From: an uncultured Oscillospiraceae bacterium
GTDB lineage: Bacteria > Bacillota > Clostridia > Oscillospirales > Oscillospiraceae
Direction of reading: 5' to 3'
Assembly (NCBI GenBank): GCA_900763705.1
Contig: CAAFLG010000009.1
Span: forward strand, 1 to 28,963
DNA: 28,963 nt
Shown: piece after piece, positions 24,113 through 28,963 of the stretch
Position numbering within the stretch: position 1 is the first letter of the stretch
Layout: each line of letters begins with the position of its first letter
Translations under genes and position numbers: made by a program
The notes under the pieces: model-generated
Seen by the model: only the letters and a program-made list of their open reading frames with translations
Told to the model about the DNA's origin: nothing
The model's database searches: none

Positions 24113-24145
24113 AAAAAAAGAGCACCCTTTTGGGTGCTCTTTTTT
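24113..24145. terminator. Bidirectional terminator between convergent operons
   Basis: An 8-bp stem, GAGCACCC (24120-24127) with GGGTGCTC (24132-24139), and a TTTT loop. It is flanked by seven A on the left and six T on the right, so the full structure is a near-perfect inverted repeat. It terminates the decarboxylase operon on the minus strand, 15 bases after its last stop, and backs up the importer terminator on the plus strand. Confidence 0.92.
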
Positions 24146-24159
24146 CAAATACTTGTCGC

Positions 24160-25419
24160 TTAGCCGAACAGGGACATCAGGACGCCTGCGGCGATGGCGG
24201 AACCGATAACACCGGCAACGTTCGGGCCCATAGCGTGCATGAGCAGGAAGTTGGCGGGGTTCTCCTTCTGGCCGACGACCTGGGAGACACGCGCGGCCAT
24301 CGGAACGGCGGAAACGCCGGCAGAACCGATCAGCGGGTTGATCTTCTCCTTCAGGAAGAGGTTCATGAGCTTGGCCAGCAGCACGCCGCCCGCGGTACCG
24401 AAGCCGAAGGCAACGATACCCATCGCCATGATCTCGAGGGTCTGGACGGAGAGGAAGGTGGTCGCCGTGGCGGTAGCGCCGACGGTGAAGCCGAGGAAGA
24501 TGGTGACGATGTTCATCAGCTCGTTACCGGCGGTCTTCTGCAGACGCTCCACAACGCCGGACTCCTTGAACAGGTTACCGAGCATCAGGCACGCGATCAG
24601 AGGCGCGGCAGAGGGAACGAGCAGCGCCACGAACACGGTGATCATAATGGGGAAGATGATCTTTTCCTTCTTGCTGACCTGACGCAGCGGGCGCATCACG
24701 ATCTTACGCTCTTCCTTGGTGGTCAGAGCCTTCATGATGGGGGGCTGGATGACCGGAACAAGCGCCATGTAAGAGTAAGCGGCAACGGCGATGGGGCCGA
24801 GCAGTTCGGGCGCGAGACGGGAGGTGACGAAGATCGCGGTCGGGCCATCAGCGCCGCCGATGATACCGATAGAGGCGGACTGCTGATAGGTGAAGCCCAT
24901 GAACTGGGTGCCGACATAGGTCATGAAGATACCGAGCTGGGCGGCAGCGCCGAGCAGCAGGGACTTGGGGTTCGCGATCAGGGGACCGAAGTCAGTCATC
25001 GTACCGACGCCCATGAAGATCAGGCAGGGGTAGATGCCCAGCTTAACGCCGAGGTAGAGGACGTCCAGAAGACCGAGGCTGACCGTGCTGCCGACAGCCC
25101 AGGGTGCAAGCACCGCCTCAGCAACGCCGGACTCCGCCATTTCTGTCAGGAATTCCTGCGTGATGGGCGCTCCTCCGAAGAGATCCCAGTGGACGTGTCC
25201 TCCGGCGAACAAGATCTCGTGGAACATCTCCGCGCCGGGGAGGTTGGTGCACAGCATACCGAAGGCGATGGGCAGCAGCAGCAGCGGCTCAAAGCCCTTC
25301 ACGATGGCCAGATACAGCAGCACGAAGGAAATGCCGATCATGATGAGGCACTTCCAGTTGCCGTCCTGACCAAACATATAGAAGCCGGTCTGCTGCAAGA
25401 AGTTCATAATAGCAACCAT
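24160..25419 (-). CDS. gcdB: Sodium-pumping decarboxylase beta subunit (glutaconyl-CoA decarboxylase GcdB-like)
   Basis: A 419-residue membrane protein with about nine to eleven hydrophobic segments, of the OadB/GcdB/MmdB family (PF03977). It decarboxylates carboxybiotin on the carrier subunit and couples this to export of Na+. The signature IGGADGPTAIF (about 187-197) holds the conserved Asp191 for Na+ and proton handling. TDFGPLIANP (about 142-151) and the segment near 116-135 are also family-typical. It ends the gcdD-gcdC-gcdB unit and lies next to hgdAB, which favours glutaconyl-CoA over oxaloacetate or methylmalonyl-CoA as the substrate of the complex. The ATG at 25419 has an AAAGGAAAAG site somewhat far upstream; a second in-frame ATG lies four codons later. 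Confidence 0.88.
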   Translation of the reverse strand: MVAIMNFLQQTGFYMFGQDGNWKCLIMIGISFVLLYLAIVKGFEPLLLLPIAFGMLCTNLPGAEMFHEILFAGGHVHWDLFGGAPITQEFLTEMAESGVAEAVLAPWAVGSTVSLGLLDVLYLGVKLGIYPCLIFMGVGTMTDFGPLIANPKSLLLGAAAQLGIFMTYVGTQFMGFTYQQSASIGIIGGADGPTAIFVTSRLAPELLGPIAVAAYSYMALVPVIQPPIMKALTTKEERKIVMRPLRQVSKKEKIIFPIMITVFVALLVPSAAPLIACLMLGNLFKESGVVERLQKTAGNELMNIVTIFLGFTVGATATATTFLSVQTLEIMAMGIVAFGFGTAGGVLLAKLMNLFLKEKINPLIGSAGVSAVPMAARVSQVVGQKENPANFLLMHAMGPNVAGVIGSAIAAGVLMSLFG

Positions 25420-25467
25420 TTATGTTTCTTTTCCTTTCACAGTTAATTCAGGGGAGGTTGCTGTAGC

Positions 25468-25884
25468 TTAGCCGATGACGCAGAGAACGTCGCCGGGGTT
25501 CACAGCAGCGCCCTTGGCAACTGCAACGGAGGAAACGGTGCCCGCGCAGGGAGCGAAGATCTCGTTCTCCATCTTCATGGCCTCGAGGATGAAGAGCAGA
25601 TCGCCCTCCTTGACAGCCTGACCGGCGGCGACCTTCACATCGAGGATGGTGCCGGGCATGGGGCTGGCGACAGTGCCGGCGCCGGCGGGAGCGGCGGCCT
25701 TGGGAGCGGCAGCGGGAGCAGCGGCAGGCGCGGGAGCAGCAGCGGGAGCGGGAGCGGCAGCGCGGGCCACGGGAGCCGCGGCAGCGCGGGAGACGGGAGC
25801 GGAAGCCATGCGGCCGCCGGCAGCGGACTCGACGGTGACTTCGTAGGTGGTGCCGTTAACGGTGACATTGTACTGCTTGATCAT
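25468..25884 (-). CDS. gcdC: Biotin carrier (gamma) subunit of the sodium-pumping decarboxylase (GcdC-like)
   Basis: A 138-residue protein that shuttles the carboxyl group as carboxybiotin between the carboxyltransferase and the membrane subunit. A short N-terminal strand region (MIKQYNVTVNGTTYEVTV, 1-18) leads to a flexible Ala-Pro linker (about 28-68). The biotinyl domain (about 72-138) has PMPG and EAMKMENE, with Lys104 as the biotin site 34 residues from the end, the standard spacing. The linker contains many short PA repeats, as in carriers of glutaconyl-CoA decarboxylases. It has an AGGAG site and stands 24 bases after gcdD and 48 bases before gcdB. Confidence 0.92.
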   Translation of the reverse strand: MIKQYNVTVNGTTYEVTVESAAGGRMASAPVSRAAAAPVARAAAPAPAAAPAPAAAPAAAPKAAAPAGAGTVASPMPGTILDVKVAAGQAVKEGDLLFILEAMKMENEIFAPCAGTVSSVAVAKGAAVNPGDVLCVIG

Positions 25885-25908
25885 AGTTGTTTTCTCCTAA
25901 AAATAAAA

Positions 25909-26181
25909 TTAGATTTTTTTGATGTTCACGATGTTCATGCTACGGGAGGGAATGCCGATCTCTTCGGAGAGAGCGGCAGTGATCGCGGCCACGATCTCAG
26001 GCTGCATCCCCTGCGGCTTGGGTGCGGGGGCGGCAACAGGAGCAGCGGCAGCAGCGGCGGGCGCCTTTTCTTTGCCCTTGAGGACCGCACCCATCACCAT
26101 GGTGAGGAAAATGATGCAGATCAGGCCAAAGAAGACCGTACCGATACCCATCAGGGTAACGAAAAGCGGGCTGTATTCCAT
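25909..26181 (-). CDS. gcdD: Small (delta) subunit of the sodium-pumping decarboxylase, OadG family (GcdD-like)
   Basis: A 90-residue protein with one N-terminal membrane helix (about 7-31, LFVTLMGIGTVFFGLICIIF), an Ala-Pro linker (about 40-56) and a conserved C-terminal segment (PEIVAAITAALSEEIG, 61-76). This is the layout of OadG/GcdD subunits (PF04277), which hold the carboxyltransferase and carrier on the membrane complex. It is the first gene of a D-C-B unit with its own promoter. As I recall, gcdDCB also forms a separate transcript in Acidaminococcus. The ATG at 26181 has an AAGGAAG site. Confidence 0.88.
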   Translation of the reverse strand: MEYSPLFVTLMGIGTVFFGLICIIFLTMVMGAVLKGKEKAPAAAAAAPVAAPAPKPQGMQPEIVAAITAALSEEIGIPSRSMNIVNIKKI

Positions 26182-26207
26182 TTCTTCCTTTTACCTTTCA
26201 ATTTTGG

Positions 26208-26237
26208 ATTATAGCAAAGCGTTTGCCCTATTTGCAA
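26208..26237 (-). promoter_or_regulatory. Promoter of the gcdD-gcdC-gcdB unit
   Basis: On the minus strand, -35 TTGCAA (26232-26237), an 18-bp spacer and a perfect -10 TATAAT (26208-26213) with extended TGC before it. The predicted start is near 26201, only about 20 bases before the gcdD ATG. Confidence 0.75.
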
Positions 26238-26272
26238 GCGCCAGTGCTCATTTTTTGCAGCGATTTAACGAC

Positions 26273-26304
26273 CTTTCCCCCCTGCCTTTCGACAGGAGGG
26301 AAAG
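26273..26304 (-). terminator. Hairpin after hgdB (weak or rho-independent-like)
   Basis: A 12-bp stem (26273-26284 with 26293-26304) with one G-U wobble on the minus-strand RNA and an 8-base loop. It starts 11 bases after the hgdB stop codon. No T-run follows on the minus strand, so termination may be partial. It could also stabilise the 3' end of the hgdAB message. Confidence 0.5.
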
Positions 26305-26314
26305 AGGGTCATCC

Positions 26315-27460
26315 TTACTGCACGGACAGAACGTCGGCAAACGCCTGAATGGCGGTCGCCGCCTGACCGAAGTCGCGCATCTGCTGGTCAACGCCGAGCT
26401 TGATGAAGGGGATACCGGCGGCGTCGAGCGCCTTCTTGAGGTACGGGAACTCCATCTCCTCGGGGTCGCAGAACTGCTGCATGAAGAGCACGAGGCCCTG
26501 AGCGCCGGACTCCTTGACCATGTTGGCAACAAACTCGCCGCGGCGGTTCTTGCTGGACTGCGGATCGTAGAGCAGCACGTCGTAGTCGGTGTTGGTGAAC
26601 TGCTCGACAAGGGCCATCATCGGATCGCCCTCTTCGCTTGCGTCGGTGCGGAAGGCACGGGACTCGTGGGCGACATCGTCTGCCGCGATGGCAACGTTGT
26701 TGTCCTTGAAGATCTTGAGCAGCGCCGGGTTGTCGCAGATGATGCCGGAGGTGACGACCTTGACGCCGTTCCACTTGGCCTCGGGCAGCGCGGCGATCTC
26801 GGCGTTGAGGGCCTCGAGCTTCTCGGTGTACTCGGCCTTATCCATGAACCAGGCAGCCTTTAAGACGGCCGAGCGCATGATCGGGTCGATCACATCGCAG
26901 TGGTCGCTTGCGAGCTTGACGAACTCACGGCGGGCAGCGCGGGACTTGTTGTAGACCTTGATAGCTGCGGCAATGTCCTCGCTCTTGATCTCGTGACCGG
27001 CGATCTTCTCAAGGCCTTCCTTGACGTTGTTGTACTGATCCAGGCAGAACTGCTTGCCCCAGTCGGCAAAGCGGTTCTGAGGATGGGCGAGGAAGATGCA
27101 GGGCAGCTTCTCGCTCATGGCGACGCGGATGTTCTGGCTCATGGGGCGCAGCGTGTCGCAGATGGTCGGGGTAATGACACCGTCCAGCAGATCCATCGTG
27201 CCGTCAAGCAGCATCTCGAGGTCGAGCTGGGCGATGGTGCAATAGAAGGTCGCGCAGTATTCCTTGGAGCGCTGCTCGGTCTTGTTGTTGCTGCCCCACA
27301 TGCCGAACGGCATCATACCGGCGGCGTAAACCAGCTCTTCGGGGGCGTAATAAGGCATCACGCCGATGCACTTTTTGCCTGCGTCCTTATAGGCCTTGAG
27401 CTGGCCCTTGGGATTGGCGGCAACAGCGGAAAATTCATTAACGATAGCTTCGATACTCAT
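26315..27460 (-). CDS. hgdB: (R)-2-hydroxyglutaryl-CoA dehydratase, beta subunit
   Basis: A 381-residue subunit of the oxygen-sensitive iron-sulfur dehydratase (HgdAB) that turns (R)-2-hydroxyglutaryl-CoA into glutaconyl-CoA by a ketyl-radical route. It closely resembles the Acidaminococcus HgdB sequence as I remember it: GVMPYYAPEELVYAAGMMP (about 33-51), SKEYCATFYCTIAQ, CDTLRPMSQN, LLYDPQSSKN and FCDPEEMEFPYLKKALD. Conserved cysteines in these segments serve the 4Fe-4S cluster. The length equals that of characterised HgdB. The ATG at 27460 lies 15 bases after hgdA, and its ribosome binding site (AAGGAGG) overlaps the hgdA stop. The ATP-dependent activator HgdC is not in the window and may lie upstream of hgdA. 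Confidence 0.93.
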   Translation of the reverse strand: MSIEAIVNEFSAVAANPKGQLKAYKDAGKKCIGVMPYYAPEELVYAAGMMPFGMWGSNNKTEQRSKEYCATFYCTIAQLDLEMLLDGTMDLLDGVITPTICDTLRPMSQNIRVAMSEKLPCIFLAHPQNRFADWGKQFCLDQYNNVKEGLEKIAGHEIKSEDIAAAIKVYNKSRAARREFVKLASDHCDVIDPIMRSAVLKAAWFMDKAEYTEKLEALNAEIAALPEAKWNGVKVVTSGIICDNPALLKIFKDNNVAIAADDVAHESRAFRTDASEEGDPMMALVEQFTNTDYDVLLYDPQSSKNRRGEFVANMVKESGAQGLVLFMQQFCDPEEMEFPYLKKALDAAGIPFIKLGVDQQMRDFGQAATAIQAFADVLSVQ

Positions 27461-27475
27461 TTTTTCACGCCCTCC

Positions 27476-28921
27476 TTAGTCTTTCTTGTTGGCTTCCATA
27501 GCCTCGACCAGACCCTGAACACGGGTGGTGTACTGCGCTTCGTTGAAGTTGCGCGGGTCAGCCTGGTCGCCGTCGAAACCGGCGCAGGGCACGCCGAGGT
27601 CGGCGGTGAAGCGGCGCTGCATCTCGGCCATGTAACCGGACCAGGGCTTGCAGGAGCGGTTGTAGTGGACGAGCACGCCGTCGACCTTGTTGTCGCGGCA
27701 GATGCCTTCACGCCAGGCAACGCCCTGCTCGATGCAGACGGAGTTCGGAGCCTTGTAGTAAGCGCGGGCCATTTCGTCCATGTTGTTGTAGACGAAACCG
27801 AACGCGGGCGCGTACACGACTGCGGTGACGTTGATGCCATTCTCCTTGAGGGGCTTAAAGAGGTTCGGGAGCTTCGGCCAGCAGGGGATGCCCTCGAACA
27901 TGACGCGGTACTGCTCGGGGAAGGGCAGCGTGGAGGTGCCTTCCTCAATGTTCTTCTGCAGGTCCTTGGACAGGAGTTCGAAGGCGTCGGCAGCAGCTTC
28001 CTTGCCGCGGGCAGTGACGACGTCGGCCATGTGGTTAAACAGGTCGAAGCCGCTCATCGGGGCGGGCTTGTACTGCAGGAAGTCGCAGACCTTCAGCCAG
28101 TTCTGCGCGGTGCGGTTCGCGTGCTTGCAGGCAAGCTCGAACTTCTTCTCGTCGAACTTCTTGCCGGTGAGCTTCTCGAGCTCATGGATGGCGTTGTCGA
28201 ACTGGGCGCGGACGTACTTAACAGCGGAATCGCTGACTTCCACGGTGTTGTTGTAGGGGATATCGACCATGATGAGGGGGATGTTGCACATACGGGCGAT
28301 ATTCTCGTACCACTTGGTCATGCAGTTGCAGATGTTGTTGCAGCACAGGACAAAGTCCGGCTGGGGGATGCGCATCTGCTTGTAGGGCTTGATGGCCTCG
28401 CGGCGGAAGTTCTTATAGGCGATCTCCTTCTCGGTGGTCTCGGGCAGAGCCTCGATCTCGTGGATATCGTCAAGAACGGTGTAGGGCTGCTGGGTCTTGG
28501 GATCCTTCTTGGGCTTGCCGGTCTCGGGATCGATGACGACCTTGCCGTTTTCGTCCTTGAGGGGCTTGCCGCTGTTGGGGTCGATGATGAACTCGAGGGT
28601 CTCGGGGTCGAACTTACGGCTGGCGCGCTTGCCGGCGGCGTAAGCGAGGGAGATACGGGCATAGCCGCAGATATCATTGTCGAAGCCGAGGTCTTCCGCG
28701 GCCTGGCACATGATCTCGCCGTCGCGCTGGGCGGCGATACCGGCAGCCTGGTTCTCCGGATACATCACGTTGAGGTCAAAGGCCTCAGCAAGCTCGCAGG
28801 GGAACTTGGAGCTGGACCAACCGACCAGCTTACCCTGCTTCTTCGCTTCACGGGCGTCGGCATAGACGTCATCGACGACCTTGCGCAGAGCAAGCACGCC
28901 GGGACTGACTTGTTTAGCCAT
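27476..28921 (-). CDS. hgdA: (R)-2-hydroxyglutaryl-CoA dehydratase, alpha subunit
   Basis: A 481-residue partner of HgdB, full length for the family (about 477). Family segments include VGWSSSKFPCELAEAF (about 33-48), YPENQAAGIAAQRDGE, NDICGYARISLAYAAG, the cysteine cluster VLCCNNICNCMTKWYENIAR (about 189-208), LFNHMADVVTARG and HYNRSCKPWSGYM. A Lys/Pro/Asp-rich loop near 100-140 (DPETGKPKKDPKT) is also present in the Acidaminococcus protein as I recall it. It acts in glutamate fermentation to crotonyl-CoA. The ATG at 28921 has an AGGAGG site 8 bases upstream. No clear promoter is visible in the 42 bases before the window end, so it may belong to a longer operon. Confidence 0.95.
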   Translation of the reverse strand: MAKQVSPGVLALRKVVDDVYADAREAKKQGKLVGWSSSKFPCELAEAFDLNVMYPENQAAGIAAQRDGEIMCQAAEDLGFDNDICGYARISLAYAAGKRASRKFDPETLEFIIDPNSGKPLKDENGKVVIDPETGKPKKDPKTQQPYTVLDDIHEIEALPETTEKEIAYKNFRREAIKPYKQMRIPQPDFVLCCNNICNCMTKWYENIARMCNIPLIMVDIPYNNTVEVSDSAVKYVRAQFDNAIHELEKLTGKKFDEKKFELACKHANRTAQNWLKVCDFLQYKPAPMSGFDLFNHMADVVTARGKEAAADAFELLSKDLQKNIEEGTSTLPFPEQYRVMFEGIPCWPKLPNLFKPLKENGINVTAVVYAPAFGFVYNNMDEMARAYYKAPNSVCIEQGVAWREGICRDNKVDGVLVHYNRSCKPWSGYMAEMQRRFTADLGVPCAGFDGDQADPRNFNEAQYTTRVQGLVEAMEANKKD

Positions 28922-28963
28922 GATTGATTCCTCCTAATGCGATATAGAAAAATTTGATAACGA

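Noticed and set aside
25635..25868. Short alternative frames (Pro/Ala-rich) within the biotin carrier gene
   Set aside because: They arise from the repetitive Ala-Pro linker codons in gcdC and have no ribosome binding site.
26900..28927. A 675-codon plus-strand open frame opposite hgdA and hgdB
   Set aside because: It is antisense to two well-recognised enzyme subunits, starts inside one and spans both, and has no family resemblance.

Overview
The window reads as chromosomal DNA of a GC-rich anaerobic member of the Clostridia, most likely Oscillospiraceae (Oscillibacter/Dysosmobacter/Flavonifractor-like). This rests on the GC-rich coding style, the paired 2-hydroxyglutaryl-CoA dehydratase and sodium-pumping glutaconyl-CoA decarboxylase genes of amino-acid-fermenting Firmicutes, the NiaR-type repressor, Gram-positive lipoproteins and clear sigma-A-like promoters. 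The taxon is an inference. No tRNA, rRNA, CRISPR array, IS element, phage gene or integration site is visible. Genes are dense and no gap exceeds about 285 bp.

Layout. (1) 1-1045, minus: the N-terminal part of a VanW-family protein cut by the window edge, and a GNAT acetyltransferase. (2) 1110-6287, minus: a BMP-family nucleoside-type ABC importer (lipoprotein, double ATPase, two permeases). A UUCG-tetraloop terminator and a second promoter separate the lipoprotein gene from the other three. (3) 6472-8155, minus: a COG3641/PfoR-type membrane transporter and a NiaR-type 3H-domain repressor. A consensus promoter overlaid by a 43-bp TGTC/GACA palindrome array lies between them. (4) 8254-10633, minus: deoC-deoD-uridine-kinase-like operon for nucleoside cleavage, deoxyribose breakdown and salvage. 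(5) 10736-12007, minus: M18 aminopeptidase, divergent from (6) 12292-15873, plus: an MFS transporter, an M3 oligoendopeptidase and a coupled small membrane protein. (7) 16059-23911, plus: a complete oligopeptide ABC importer (OppABCDF type) ending in a coupled 99-residue single-pass membrane protein. (8) 24160-28921, minus: hgdA-hgdB and, from its own promoter, gcdD-gcdC-gcdB. It converges on region 7 at a bidirectional terminator.

How it fits together. Regions 2 and 4 form a nucleoside route: import, phosphorolysis by DeoD, aldol cleavage by DeoC, and rephosphorylation by the kinase. Phosphopentomutase is not in the window. Regions 5-7 form a peptide route: oligopeptide import followed by cytosolic M3 and M18 peptidases. 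Region 8 ferments one product, glutamate, by the hydroxyglutarate pathway: (R)-2-hydroxyglutaryl-CoA is dehydrated to glutaconyl-CoA, then decarboxylated to crotonyl-CoA with export of Na+. The dehydratase activator (HgdC) and the carboxyltransferase subunit (GcdA) are not in the window.

The least conventional items are the NiaR-type operator in front of a transporter family of unsettled substrate, an OppC-type permease with an insert of roughly 250 residues carrying internal repeats, a matching enlargement of the OppA lipoprotein, and the small coupled membrane proteins.
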